The notes beneath the pieces were generated by a model. It saw only the letters and a list, made by a program, of their open reading frames with translations. It had not been told where the DNA came from and searched no databases. Below are positions 33,525 to 43,185 of a DNA stretch of 64,000 nt, in pieces. The translations under genes were made by a program, and so were the position numbers. Origin of the DNA: JABMQB01 sp964408795. GTDB taxonomy: Bacteria; Bacteroidota; Bacteroidia; Bacteroidales; Prolixibacteraceae. The DNA lies in NCBI GenBank assembly GCA_964408795.1, contig CAYPAW010000006.1:1-64000 (forward strand), read 5' to 3'. Positions within the stretch are counted from its first letter, which is position 1. Each line of letters starts with the position of its first letter.

Positions 33525-34761
33525 AATTATCACCATTGGCGATGAACTCCTGATTGGACAGGTTGTAGACACCAACTCTGCCTGGATAGCCCGTGAATGT
33601 AACCTGGCGGGAATTGAGATTAGCCGGATAACCTCTGTTTCCGACAGCCGGCAACCCATTCTCGAGGCTCTTCTTCATGGCGAAGAAAATGCCGATTTGG
33701 TGATTCTCAGTGGGGGGTTGGGCCCTACCCGGGATGATATGACGAAAGAGGTTCTGTGCACTTATTTCGCCACCCGTTTGGTTTTTCATCAGCCCACCTA
33801 TGAACGGATACTGGATCGCTTTCAACAGCGCAACCTATCCATGAATAAGCTGAATCGTGATCAGGCAATGCAGCCTGAAGCGTGTACTGTTTTGCCCAAC
33901 CCCAGTGGAACGGCTCCGGGGTTGTGGTTTGAGAAAAACAATACCGTGTTTGTAGCTCTCCCGGGGGTGCCGTATGAAATGAGAGAGCTGATGACTGAAC
34001 AGGTACTGCCCCGCCTCCGGGAAACGGGCAAAACACGGGCTATATACCATCGCACTGTACTCACCCAGGGAATTGCAGAGTCTACACTGGCTGAAAAACT
34101 TGAATCCTGGGAATACAATCTTCCCCGGGGAGTCAGGGTAGCTTACCTGCCCAATCCCATGGCTGTGAGGATACGGTTGAGCATGATCGGAGACGATCTG
34201 TTTCATTTGAAACGTACCGTGGAAAAGGAGATTGAAAAACTGAAGAAGCTCATTCCGGGTTATATTTACGGGTATGATGAAGACAAACTGGCAGGAGTGA
34301 TCGGCCGCCTGCTTGCCGAAAAAAACCAAACCCTGGCCATTGGGGAAAGCTGTACCGGAGGATACCTGTCCCACCTGATCACTTCCATACCTGGGAGCTC
34401 GGTGTACTTTAAAGGATCCGTAACGGCCTATGCCAACGAGGTCAAACAAGACCTTCTGGGGGTGCGGAAAGAGACATTGGTACAATTCGGAGCCGTTAGC
34501 AAACAAGTTGCGGAAGAGATGGCAGCCGGAATCAAAAAGCACCTGAAAGTTGATTATGCTATAGCAACCACAGGAATAGCAGGTCCCGGAGGGGGAACCC
34601 CGGAAAAACCGGTTGGAACCGTATGGATTGCCATCGCCGGCTATGGGAAAATCCAAGCCTACCGGTATGTTTTTGCCGACAAGGAACGGGAAAGGAATAT
34701 CTTTCGATCTTCACAGACAGCTCTCCAATTGTTGCGGCGGATGATCCTTCAGGAACGTTAA
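33514..34761 (+). CDS. cinA: CinA family nicotinamide-nucleotide amidase / NMN-recycling protein
   Basis: A 415-residue two-domain protein of normal length. The N-terminal MoaB/COG1058 domain (MKAEIITIGDELLIGQVVDTNSAW...LSGGLGPTRDDMTKE) is linked to a C-terminal PncC domain with LAIGESCTGGYLS (catalytic Ser) and TTGIAGPGGGTPEKPVGTVW. The C-domain deamidates NMN, recycling NAD by-products; the N-domain has ADP-ribose-type pyrophosphatase activity in some homologues. ATG 33514 was chosen rather than the TTG at 33505 because it starts the family consensus. Confidence 0.95.
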   Translation: MKAEIITIGDELLIGQVVDTNSAWIARECNLAGIEISRITSVSDSRQPILEALLHGEENADLVILSGGLGPTRDDMTKEVLCTYFATRLVFHQPTYERILDRFQQRNLSMNKLNRDQAMQPEACTVLPNPSGTAPGLWFEKNNTVFVALPGVPYEMRELMTEQVLPRLRETGKTRAIYHRTVLTQGIAESTLAEKLESWEYNLPRGVRVAYLPNPMAVRIRLSMIGDDLFHLKRTVEKEIEKLKKLIPGYIYGYDEDKLAGVIGRLLAEKNQTLAIGESCTGGYLSHLITSIPGSSVYFKGSVTAYANEVKQDLLGVRKETLVQFGAVSKQVAEEMAAGIKKHLKVDYAIATTGIAGPGGGTPEKPVGTVWIAIAGYGKIQAYRYVFADKERERNIFRSSQTALQLLRRMILQER

Positions 34762-34830
34762 CATTTGGAATGGTTTCATACATTTAAAATTTATCATTCG
34801 TCCCATAACTTCATCCTAAATTTAAGAACG

Positions 34831-34917
34831 TATGGAACCGCTTCGCTCTCACATGAACTTCTTTTAAGCATTGCCTTTGGCGAACTTTTGATTAAAAAAG
34901 TTCATGTTCGTTTCATA
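34831..34917. repeat. Dispersed intergenic repeat, family 2, copy 2
   Basis: Shares TATGGAACCGCT-CGCTC-CACAT and the right end CATGTTCGTTTCATA with 3268-3360. Unlike that copy it carries a long-armed inverted repeat (CATGAACTT...AAGTTCATG). It lies just downstream of cinA. Confidence 0.5.
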
Positions 34918-35081
34918 GATTCTAAAATCCACATCCTTGAGGCGTAAGATTGGTTTTGTTGCTTTGCATGGTTGGTTGAACAAAGTCGTTGATCGGAAGA
35001 CCGAAGATGAACATTTCGGATTTCGGACCTCGAACGAAAAAGTTTGTAACCTGACGTATTGGCTTTCATGTGAATATTATC

Positions 35082-35096
35082 CATGCTCGTTTTATA
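35082..35096. repeat. Isolated CATGCTCGTTTTATA motif
   Basis: One-base variant of the CATGYTCGTTTCATA end shared by the dispersed repeats; the rest of the element is not recognisable here. Confidence 0.35.
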
Positions 35097-35239
35097 ATTC
35101 TATGGATTCAATTGAATACCTCACTTCTTTGAGGGTGGATTGTTTATTTTACGGTTTCAGTTTTTTAACTTTGTCATTTCGCTGATACTTCAGGTTGTTA
35201 TCAGGATAGGAAAGAAAAGATCAAAAAAGTTAGTAAAGG

Positions 35240-37759
35240 ATGAAAAAAGCATTAATCATTATCAGCATATTCATTGTACTTGTTCTGGGGGCTGTTGTTA
35301 CCTTGCCAATGATCTTCAGGGACGCACTTCTGGAGACGGCACGAACAACCGTTTATAAACATCTGGGGGTGAACATCGGATTCTCGGAATTCAGGTTGTC
35401 ATTCATCCGAAATTTTCCGAAGGCCACCCTACGCATGGGAAATGTGTATGTTACCGGAGCCAGGCATTTTCAGAATGACACCCTTCTGAAGATACCGGTT
35501 ATTCGTGCTGACATGGATCTGTTATCTCTATTCAGTAAAGAGGGGGTCTCCCTTGAGGAATTAAGCATCGAAAGCCCGGTGTTGCGCCTGAGGGTGGGGG
35601 AGGATAGTGTGGCGAACTGGGATTTTTACACCGATTCTAAACCAACGGGAAAAACCGGGGATATAGCGGATGATGCTGAGGAAAAGGTATTTCAGCTGGA
35701 GTTGGAAAATGTAGTAGTTACCGGCGCCGATGTATCCTATTTGGATCAATCAACCGGGATCGCCATCTATTTTAACGGATCCAATGCAACCCTGTCGGGG
35801 AACATGTACGGTTCTTCTTTTGATATGGAGATATGGGGAAAAGTGAATGATTTCAGGTTGTTGTATGATTCTTTGGTGTACGTGGCTCATACTACCCTGG
35901 AAACAAACTCTCTGTTGACCATCGATTATGAAACAATGGAGTTTAGAGTGTCCGAAAATGAATTCCGGGTAAACCGTTTGCCCCTTGTGGTAGAAGGAAA
36001 TGTAAAAATGCCGGGTGATTCTGTGGTTTTTGACCTGGATATAGGGTCGGTTGTGTCGGGATTAGACGAATTCCTGGATTTGGTACCTCCGGATTATGCG
36101 AAGTACCTGGATGGAATGACAGCTACAGGAAAGGCGTCCATATCAGGAGCGCTTAAGGGAGTCTATGTCGGAGACCAATATCCTGCGTTTCATTTTACAT
36201 TAAGCGTGGATGAAGGAAGCATAAAATATGATGGACTACCGGAAGAATTGAAACATGTGAACGCTGAATTCATCCTCGACAAACCTCAGGGCCCTCTTGA
36301 CGGTATGGAATTAAGAATAACACAGGGACACACCGAGATCAGAGATAATCCGGTTGATTTGGTTCTTTCCATTAAGAATCTTTTCAGGGATCCTTTTTTT
36401 AACGGGAAACTTAATGGAAAGGTCAATTTCAGTCACCTAAAAGATGCGCTCCCCCTTGACAGCATGCATCTGACCGGTGAGATGGAAGCCTTTTTAACGC
36501 TGAAGGCTCCTTATTCGGCAATACGCGAAGAGCAATACGATTTTGTTGAAGCAGATGGGACGGTTCAGCTAACCGGTTTTTCCTATGCCGGTCCACGATT
36601 AACGATGCCTGTTGTTATTCCTGCGGGTCAGTTGCAGTTTTCTCCTTCGTGGGTTGAGTTGACCGATACAGAGGTACGCATTGGACAGAGCGACATGCAA
36701 TTATCCGGGAAGATCTCCAATTATTTGGGCTACTTGCTGAAAGGAGGGACCTTAGACGGAACCCTTGGTCTCAGATCGCAGTTTCTGAATCTCAATGAAC
36801 TGATTCATCTCATGGCTGATAAGGAATCCGGAACTGACACACCAGCGATCTCACCCCAGGCCGGAACGGATGAACCTGAAACGATCGCTTTTGATATTCC
36901 TCAGAATCTGAACCTGGAGTTTACATCTCGGGTATCGAATGTTCTCCTGGGGCGGTTGCCTTTTACCGGTGTGAATGGCTTGATCACGGCAAAAGATGGA
37001 AAACTGGTTTTGCATGGATTGCAATCCAATCTGTTTGAAGGAGGGATTACCCTCATAGGTTCCTATATGAATAACCCCGAAAAGGAACCTGAATTTGACC
37101 TGAGTTTTGATGTCAGTGAAATAGACCTGCCCACAGCATCCCGGAACCTTCTGTTCCTGGAGAAAGCGATTCCTTCGGATACCCGGAGCCGGGGAAAAGT
37201 AAGCACCCGTTTTTCAGCCAGGGGAAGATTCAGCCCGGAGCTGAAAATCATTTCCTCCACAGTAAATGGTTCCGGAACCTTTACGACACATGATATTCAG
37301 ATCATTGATTCACCCACCTTTCAGCAGTTGCAGAGCATATTAAAACAGGAAAAATTGCGGAACATTACCGTGGATGATGTGACCGCGCAATTTCAGGTTG
37401 AAAACGGAAACTTATTCATAAAACCTTTTCAGACACAGATTGCAGGTCAGCAGGCTACCATTACCGGAAGCCTGAATGCAAAGGACATTCTCAACCTACA
37501 AATGGATTTCGTAATCGAACGATCTGCATTTGGACCGGATATCCAGGAGATACTGGAAGTAATCCCGGGACAGGAAAATATTCAGTCCGTGCCGGTAACA
37601 GTGCTCTTGAGAGGCCCGGTGGAGAAACCTGAAGTGACAATGAACTATACGGAAACCCGAAAGTATATCATGGAAAAAATAAAAAATGCAACCCCAGAGA
37701 GCCTGAAAAAATCGATCGACAGAATCGGAGATGCACTGAAAAAATGGATCGAGAAATAG
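35240..37759 (+). CDS. AsmA-family membrane-anchored protein
   Basis: An 839-residue protein with one N-terminal membrane anchor (MKKALIIISIFIVLVLGAVVTL) and a long beta-rich body. The N-terminal domain (GVNIGFSEFRLSFIRNFPKATLRMGNVYVTG...LLKIPVIRADMDLLSL) is the AsmA N-domain, and the C-terminal STVNGSGTFTTHDIQIIDSPTFQQLQSIL to LLRGPVEKPEVTMNYTE is the AsmA-2 region. AsmA-like proteins form repeating-beta-groove bridges thought to move phospholipids between inner and outer membrane. It is a single gene upstream of the V-ATPase operon, with no sign of co-transcription. Confidence 0.88.
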   Translation: MKKALIIISIFIVLVLGAVVTLPMIFRDALLETARTTVYKHLGVNIGFSEFRLSFIRNFPKATLRMGNVYVTGARHFQNDTLLKIPVIRADMDLLSLFSKEGVSLEELSIESPVLRLRVGEDSVANWDFYTDSKPTGKTGDIADDAEEKVFQLELENVVVTGADVSYLDQSTGIAIYFNGSNATLSGNMYGSSFDMEIWGKVNDFRLLYDSLVYVAHTTLETNSLLTIDYETMEFRVSENEFRVNRLPLVVEGNVKMPGDSVVFDLDIGSVVSGLDEFLDLVPPDYAKYLDGMTATGKASISGALKGVYVGDQYPAFHFTLSVDEGSIKYDGLPEELKHVNAEFILDKPQGPLDGMELRITQGHTEIRDNPVDLVLSIKNLFRDPFFNGKLNGKVNFSHLKDALPLDSMHLTGEMEAFLTLKAPYSAIREEQYDFVEADGTVQLTGFSYAGPRLTMPVVIPAGQLQFSPSWVELTDTEVRIGQSDMQLSGKISNYLGYLLKGGTLDGTLGLRSQFLNLNELIHLMADKESGTDTPAISPQAGTDEPETIAFDIPQNLNLEFTSRVSNVLLGRLPFTGVNGLITAKDGKLVLHGLQSNLFEGGITLIGSYMNNPEKEPEFDLSFDVSEIDLPTASRNLLFLEKAIPSDTRSRGKVSTRFSARGRFSPELKIISSTVNGSGTFTTHDIQIIDSPTFQQLQSILKQEKLRNITVDDVTAQFQVENGNLFIKPFQTQIAGQQATITGSLNAKDILNLQMDFVIERSAFGPDIQEILEVIPGQENIQSVPVTVLLRGPVEKPEVTMNYTETRKYIMEKIKNATPESLKKSIDRIGDALKKWIEK

Positions 37760-37819
37760 AACAAATTCCGGGTGACATGAAATGTAGAAAACAGAAGAAC
37801 CCAAGGGGTAAGACGGAAG

Positions 37820-37839
37820 AACATGATATTCATCATGTT
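37820..37839. other. Inverted repeat after the AsmA-like gene
   Basis: AACATGAT (37820-37827) pairs with ATCATGTT (37832-37839) around a 4-nt loop. It lies 60 bp past the AsmA stop; without a T-run it is only a possible transcript end or operator for the V-ATPase operon downstream. Confidence 0.35.
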
Positions 37840-37894
37840 AATGCGTTCTGTATATTAAATTTCTGTGTAATTCCGTAATAAGTAAGTTTTACCT

Positions 37895-37924
37895 TTTGGA
37901 AATATCAAAAAAAAATTATTTTTG
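37895..37924 (+). promoter_or_regulatory. Bacteroidota-type promoter of the V-ATPase operon
   Basis: TTTG at 37895-37898 and TATTTTTG at 37917-37924 are 18 nt apart, a close match to TTTG-N(17-23)-TAnnTTTG. The first gene of the operon starts 33 nt downstream. This is the best promoter match in the window. Confidence 0.6.
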
Positions 37925-37956
37925 CTCAGCTTCAAAAAAAAATAATACATACTAAA

Positions 37957-38577
37957 ATGACATCAAAAATCAACGAGTTAACCGAGAAGATCTATAAAGA
38001 AGGCGTTGATAAGGCAAAAGCAGAAGCCGAAGAAATACTTGCGGAAGCACGTGCCGAAGTTGATAAATTGCTGAAATCAGCAAAAGACGAAAAAGAGAAA
38101 ATTCTCGGTAAGGCAAAAAAAGAAGCCGATGAAATGCGGGTTAACCTGGATTCCGAATTGAAATTGTCGGCCAAAAAATTCATAAGCGAAATAAAACAAC
38201 AGATCACCCGGCTTATAACATTCAAGCAGGTACAAAAACCGGTGAAGGAGGCCCTGAGTGATTCTGCATTTATTCAGGGAATAATCCGTGATTTGCTAAA
38301 AAACTGGAACCCACAGGACCCGGAGCAGTCAAAAATACACATTGCCCTAGCGGAATCCTATAAAAAGGATCTGGAAGAATTTGCTTCCAAAACCATCAAA
38401 GAACAATTGGATGGAGAATTGGATATCGTATTTGACAATTCTATGAAGTCCGGATTTAAAGTGAAACCCGGAGATGGTTCGTATATAATTAGTTTTACCG
38501 ATGAAAGCTTTGAGAATCTGTTCAAATTGTATTTGAAGGAAACAAACAAGCATTTAATTTTTGATAAAGATGATTAA
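37957..38577 (+). CDS. atpE: V/A-type ATPase subunit E
   Basis: A 206-residue stalk subunit. The first about 75 residues are a charged, Ala-rich coiled coil (EEILAEARAEVDKLLKSAKDEKEKILGKAKKEADEM), and the C-terminal half (about 100-206) is the globular head-binding domain. In V/A ATPases subunit E, normally paired with G/H, forms the peripheral stalk that holds A3B3 static. It opens the operon and overlaps the DUF2764 gene by 8 bp. Confidence 0.88.
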   Translation: MTSKINELTEKIYKEGVDKAKAEAEEILAEARAEVDKLLKSAKDEKEKILGKAKKEADEMRVNLDSELKLSAKKFISEIKQQITRLITFKQVQKPVKEALSDSAFIQGIIRDLLKNWNPQDPEQSKIHIALAESYKKDLEEFASKTIKEQLDGELDIVFDNSMKSGFKVKPGDGSYIISFTDESFENLFKLYLKETNKHLIFDKDD

Positions 38578-39418
38578 AACTAATTATTATGCTCTTGTTG
38601 CCGGCTTCCAGGATATCTCACTTGAAACAAAAAAATTAGATTTTACCACAACGGAGCTTAAAAGCTATTTACAACATTTTCTGAAGCCTGAAGATTATAC
38701 GTTGGTTGAAACACTGTTTCTTCCCATCGATAACACCAATGTATTGAACAAGATGCTGAAGAAACAGACTTCTTTCCTGCCGGAAGGGAAATACACCGAA
38801 GAAGAGATCGATGAACAACTGACCGAACCAACCTACATTTTAACTTATCTGAAAGATTTTGTTGTCCGGTATAAAGAAGATGAGAATACCGAGCCTGTGG
38901 ATAAGGAGATACGGCTGCATGAAATGTATTGTGAACATGCCTGGTCCCAGGACAACCTGTTTTTTAAACAATGGATTAAATACCAGACCGATCTGAAAAA
39001 CCTGTGGATTGCTTCAAACAGCCATACCTACAATTATGATCCGGGAAGGCAATTGATAAAGACTTCCTTTTCGTCGCCTTTGTATGAGGCTCTTCGGAAG
39101 AGCAAGCCTCATCCCGATATGATTAAAGATGAAATGTACAATGCGGAAAAGATCATACAGGTAATTGAATCAGACAGGGATCTGATCACCCGGGAACGGG
39201 AAGTGGATCAGCTTAAGATTCAGTATCTGGATGAGTTTACCTTTTTCCATTATTTCACTATCGAGAAGATCGTGAGTTATCTGTTAAAACACCAGTTGAT
39301 CGAACGGTGGATAAAGCTTGCAGAGATGCATGATCAGAAGATGTTTAGGGAGATCATTGAGGAATTATCAGAACCGGTACGTAATAAAGGGGAAGAGGTT
39401 TTGAATGAACCGTCATAA
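38570..39418 (+). CDS. DUF2764 V-ATPase-associated protein
   Basis: A 282-residue protein; ATG 38570 is preferred to the TTG at 38561. It begins MIKTNYYALVAGFQDISLE and is strongly helical and acidic, with FFHYFTIEKIVSYLLKHQLIERW near its end. This family (DUF2764) is found as the second gene of V-ATPase operons of Bacteroidota and Chlamydiae. Since no recognisable subunit C is encoded here and the length and all-helical look are similar, it may take the role of C (the d-subunit-like rotor/membrane adaptor); that is inference. It overlaps atpE by 8 bp and precedes atpA by 39 bp. Confidence 0.82.
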   Translation: MIKTNYYALVAGFQDISLETKKLDFTTTELKSYLQHFLKPEDYTLVETLFLPIDNTNVLNKMLKKQTSFLPEGKYTEEEIDEQLTEPTYILTYLKDFVVRYKEDENTEPVDKEIRLHEMYCEHAWSQDNLFFKQWIKYQTDLKNLWIASNSHTYNYDPGRQLIKTSFSSPLYEALRKSKPHPDMIKDEMYNAEKIIQVIESDRDLITREREVDQLKIQYLDEFTFFHYFTIEKIVSYLLKHQLIERWIKLAEMHDQKMFREIIEELSEPVRNKGEEVLNEPS

Positions 39419-39457
39419 CCATAGGGAATAAATAGAAATGTAGAAAAAAAATAGCTG

Positions 39458-41239
39458 ATGAGTACAAAAGGAAAGGTAGTAGGGATCATTGCCAATCTGG
39501 TGATGGTTGAGGTTGAGCAATCTGTTTCGCAGAATGAAATATGTTACATCAACCATGAAGGTATCAAACTGATGGCCGAGGTAATAAAAATACATGGAAA
39601 GAATGCGTATGTGCAGGTTTTTGAAAGTACACGGGGTCTGAAGACAGGAACGGAAGTGGAGTTTACGGGGCATATGTTGGAAGCCACCCTGGGCCCGGGG
39701 CTGCTATCGAAGAATTTCGATGGTTTGTTGCATGACCTGAATAAAATGGAAGGCGTTTTCCTGAAGAAGGGGGATTATGCTGCTCCCCTTGACGAAGATT
39801 CAGTCTGGGATTTCAACCCTCTGATTTCCAAGGGTGATTCCGTGCAGGCCGGAAGCTGGATCGGCGAAGTAAAGGAAAACTGGATATCCCATAAAATATT
39901 GGTTCCCTTTAAGTGGGAAGGCCATTACACCGTGAAATCAATAGTGAAAGAAGGTAAGTACAAGTTAAGCGACACCCTTGCTGTGGTTACCGATGCGAAG
40001 GGAGAGGAACACTCCATCACCATGGTGCAGAAATGGCCTGTGAAGTTACCTATTCGTGCTTTTAAAGAGAAACCCCGTCCGTTTCGTTTGCTCGAAACCG
40101 GAGTTCGGGTTATTGACAGTTTTAATCCGATCGTGGAAGGCGGAACAGGATTTATTCCCGGTCCTTTTGGTACGGGCAAGACGGTTCTTCAACATGCCAT
40201 CTCCCGGCAGGCGGATGCCGACCTGATCATTGTGGCAGCCTGTGGCGAGCGTGCCAATGAGGTGGTGGAACTGTTTGCCGAATTTCCGGAGCTGGATGAC
40301 CCCCGCACAGGGCGAAAACTTATTGAGCGTACCATCATTATTGCCAATACATCGAATATGCCGGTTGCAGCCCGTGAAGCCTCAGTATATACAGCCATGA
40401 CCCTGGCGGAATACTACCGCTCCATGGGACTGAAGATATTGCTTCTGGCCGATTCAACCTCACGATGGGCTCAGGCACTGCGTGAAATGTCAAACCGTAT
40501 GGAAGAACTGCCTGGCCCCGATGCTTTTCCCATGGACCTGCCAGCCATCATATCCAATTTCTATGCCCGTGCCGGTTATGTCATTTTGAATAACGGCCAG
40601 ACCGGCTCCGTGACTTTCATCGGAACCGTATCTCCTGCCGGAGGAAACCTCAAAGAACCGGTTACCGAATCCACAAAAAAGGCAGCCCGCTGTTTCTATG
40701 CCCTATCACAAAAAAGAGCCGACAGCAAAAGGTATCCGGCAATTGACGCTGTTGACAGCTATTCAAAATATATCGAATATCCGGAATTTGTAAAATACAT
40801 TAAAGAGAACATTTCCGACGACTGGGTGGACCACATTAACCTGGCTCGGAATATTCTGATACGGGGACACGAAGCCTATGAACAAATCAATATCCTGGGC
40901 GACGATGGGGTGCCTGTCGATTACCACCAGGAATTCTGGAAATCCGAAGTGGTGGATTTTGTGTTGCTGCAACAGGATGCTTTCGATGAAATCGATGCTT
41001 CCACACCCATTGAACGGCAACAATACATGTTATCCAAAGTGCTGGATATCTATCATAAGGAATTTTCATTTGATAATTTTGAAGAGGTCAATCCTTTTTT
41101 CAAAAGCATTATTAACTATATGAAGCAGATGAATTACTCGGAATATAAATCAGAGCAATTCAACCAATATGAAAAGGAACTGGATGAATTCACCTCCAAT
41201 GGTGCGTCCGGGGCAACCAAAAAATCAGAAACAAAATAA
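39458..41239 (+). CDS. atpA: V/A-type ATPase catalytic subunit A
   Basis: A 593-residue catalytic subunit. The Walker A P-loop GPFGTGKT is at residues 235-242, CGERANEVVEL is the catalytic glutamate region and ADSTSRWAQALREMSNRMEELPG the subunit-A signature. The insertion between about residues 110 and 200 (the non-homologous region that marks V/A-type A subunits) is present. It hydrolyses or makes ATP with subunit B. Six bp separate it from atpB. Confidence 0.97.
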   Translation: MSTKGKVVGIIANLVMVEVEQSVSQNEICYINHEGIKLMAEVIKIHGKNAYVQVFESTRGLKTGTEVEFTGHMLEATLGPGLLSKNFDGLLHDLNKMEGVFLKKGDYAAPLDEDSVWDFNPLISKGDSVQAGSWIGEVKENWISHKILVPFKWEGHYTVKSIVKEGKYKLSDTLAVVTDAKGEEHSITMVQKWPVKLPIRAFKEKPRPFRLLETGVRVIDSFNPIVEGGTGFIPGPFGTGKTVLQHAISRQADADLIIVAACGERANEVVELFAEFPELDDPRTGRKLIERTIIIANTSNMPVAAREASVYTAMTLAEYYRSMGLKILLLADSTSRWAQALREMSNRMEELPGPDAFPMDLPAIISNFYARAGYVILNNGQTGSVTFIGTVSPAGGNLKEPVTESTKKAARCFYALSQKRADSKRYPAIDAVDSYSKYIEYPEFVKYIKENISDDWVDHINLARNILIRGHEAYEQINILGDDGVPVDYHQEFWKSEVVDFVLLQQDAFDEIDASTPIERQQYMLSKVLDIYHKEFSFDNFEEVNPFFKSIINYMKQMNYSEYKSEQFNQYEKELDEFTSNGASGATKKSETK

Positions 41240-41245
41240 GACGGC

Positions 41246-42574
41246 ATGGAGACAACAGCATTTCAAAGAGTATATACCCAGATTAACCAGATAACCAAAG
41301 CTACGTGTGCATTGTATGCCGAGGGAGTGGGATACGATGAAGTAGCAACAATCAACGGACGTTTGGCTCAGGTTGTGAAAATTCAGGGTCAGTTAATCAC
41401 CTTACAGGTTTTTGGGGGTACCGAAGGTATTCCGGCCAATGCCGAGGTTATCTTTCTGGGTCATGCTCCCCAGGTAAAGGTGAGCGATGAACTGAGCGGC
41501 CGTTTTTTCAATGCCTTCGGGCAACCCATCGATGGAGGACCGGAAGTTGACGGGAGAACCATGGAAATCGGGGGTCCTTCGGTGAATCCGGTACGCCGAA
41601 AGCAACCTTCGGAACTGATTGCCACCGGAATTGCCGGTATTGACCTGAATAATACCCTGGTGAGCGGACAGAAAATACCGTTTTTTGCCGACCCGGATCA
41701 ACCTTTTAACCAGGTAATGGCCATGGTGGCTTTGCGGGCCAAAGCCGATAAAATCATCCTGGGAGGTATGGGACTGACCAACGACGATTACCTGTTTTTC
41801 AGAAATGTTTTTGAGAACGCCGGGGCCCTGGACCGGATTGTCAGTTTTGTAAATACTACGGAGGATCCTCCTGTTGAACGGTTGCTGGTGCCCGATATGG
41901 CCCTTACTGTGGCGGAATATTTCGCTACCGAAAAGAATGAAAATGTGTTGGTTTTGCTGACCGATATGACCTTGTACGCCGATGCCTTGAGCATTGTATC
42001 CAACCGTATGGATCAGATCCCCTCTAAAGACAGCATGCCCGGGTCCTTATACAGTGATCTGGCCCGTTTGTATGAAAAAGCGGCTCAGTTTCCGGATGGA
42101 GGATCCATAACGATTATTGCTGTGACCACTCTCTCAGGAGGCGATATCACCCATGCCATACCCGATAATACCGGATATATCACAGAGGGGCAGCTGTTCC
42201 TTCGCAAGGATACCGACATCGGAAAGGTGATTGTAGATCCCTTCCGCAGTTTGTCGCGGTTGAAACAGCTGGTTATTGGTTCAAAAACACGCGAAGATCA
42301 TCCCCAGGTGATGAATGCCGCTATCCGCTTGTTCGCAGATGCTGCTGATGCCAAAACCAAGCTCGAAAACGGATTTGATCTTACCGACTACGACCGGCGT
42401 ACCCTGGAATTTGCCAAAGAGTACTCCAACAGTTTGTTGGCAATCGACGTGAACATTGAGATAGATACCATGCTGGATACTGCATGGGCTCTGTTTGATA
42501 AATATTTCAACCAGGTGGAAGTGGGGATCAAACAGACAATTGTTGATAAGTATGGAAAAAAGAACAATAAATAG
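41246..42574 (+). CDS. atpB: V/A-type ATPase subunit B
   Basis: A 442-residue non-catalytic head subunit. It keeps the B-family marks LSGRFFNAFGQPIDGGP and VTTLSGGDITHAIPDNTGYITEGQ but has no canonical P-loop, the local sequence being FADPDQPFNQV, as expected for a regulatory nucleotide-site subunit. It alternates with A in the A3B3 head. It is followed by atpD at 17 bp. Confidence 0.96.
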   Translation: METTAFQRVYTQINQITKATCALYAEGVGYDEVATINGRLAQVVKIQGQLITLQVFGGTEGIPANAEVIFLGHAPQVKVSDELSGRFFNAFGQPIDGGPEVDGRTMEIGGPSVNPVRRKQPSELIATGIAGIDLNNTLVSGQKIPFFADPDQPFNQVMAMVALRAKADKIILGGMGLTNDDYLFFRNVFENAGALDRIVSFVNTTEDPPVERLLVPDMALTVAEYFATEKNENVLVLLTDMTLYADALSIVSNRMDQIPSKDSMPGSLYSDLARLYEKAAQFPDGGSITIIAVTTLSGGDITHAIPDNTGYITEGQLFLRKDTDIGKVIVDPFRSLSRLKQLVIGSKTREDHPQVMNAAIRLFADAADAKTKLENGFDLTDYDRRTLEFAKEYSNSLLAIDVNIEIDTMLDTAWALFDKYFNQVEVGIKQTIVDKYGKKNNK

Positions 42575-42591
42575 AGGATTGACCCTGATTT

Positions 42592-43185
42592 ATGGCCATA
42601 AAATTTCAATACAATAAAACAGCGCTGCAGACGCTTTCCAAGCAACTGGATGTTCGTGTGAGGACCCTGCCTACCATTAAAAACAAGGAGTCGGCCTTGC
42701 GTATTGAAGTCAAGAAAGCGAAAGATAAGTACATAGAATACGACACCCTGTTGCTGGATACCATGGAAAAGCACAAAAATCTGGCAGCCCTGTGGAGTGA
42801 ATACGACCGCAGCCTGCTGAAGATTAAAGAGGTTGAGACGTCGGTTAAGAAAATTGCCGGTGTCCCCACCGTGAACCTTGAAAACATCGTCTTCAGCCGC
42901 AGGGATTTTGCTCTGGTAAATCAACCCAATTGGATTCCTGCAGGAATCGAACTGCTGAAAGAGTTGGTGACTCTGGAAGTACAAAAACATCTCTGGTACG
43001 AAAAAATGGAATTGCTGAACTATGCCCGACGGAAAACTACCCAGAAAGTCAACCTGTATGAAAAAGTGCAGATCCCGGGTTATGAAGATGCAATAAGAAA
43101 AATCAAACGTTTTCTGGAAGACGAGGAAAACCTCTCCAAATCGGCTCAGAAAATTGTGAAAAACCGTCAAAGTGTTGCGATATGA
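42592..43185 (+). CDS. atpD: V/A-type ATPase subunit D (central rotor stalk)
   Basis: A 197-residue, mainly helical protein: MAIKFQYNKTALQTLSKQLDVRVRTLPTIKNKESALR is the family N-terminal helix and YARRKTTQKVNLYEKVQIPGYEDAIRKIKRFLEDEEN the C-terminal helix that lines the A3B3 cavity. Subunit D is the rotating shaft. Its stop codon overlaps the atpI start as ATGA. Confidence 0.95.
   Translation: MAIKFQYNKTALQTLSKQLDVRVRTLPTIKNKESALRIEVKKAKDKYIEYDTLLLDTMEKHKNLAALWSEYDRSLLKIKEVETSVKKIAGVPTVNLENIVFSRRDFALVNQPNWIPAGIELLKELVTLEVQKHLWYEKMELLNYARRKTTQKVNLYEKVQIPGYEDAIRKIKRFLEDEENLSKSAQKIVKNRQSVAI

Larger units (their letters stand above)
34762..35239. other. 478-bp gene-free region with dispersed repeats
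   Basis: No credible gene; several 60-80-codon frames are unlike any protein. It holds a family-2 repeat (34831-34917) whose CATGAACTT (34852-34860) and AAGTTCATG (34898-34906) can pair, and a second CATGCTCGTTTTATA fragment at 35082-35096. The upstream region of the AsmA-like gene has no clear TAnnTTTG box. Confidence 0.55.

Noticed and set aside
33835..34656. 273-codon minus-strand frame inside cinA
   Set aside because: Shadow of cinA, which has all family motifs.
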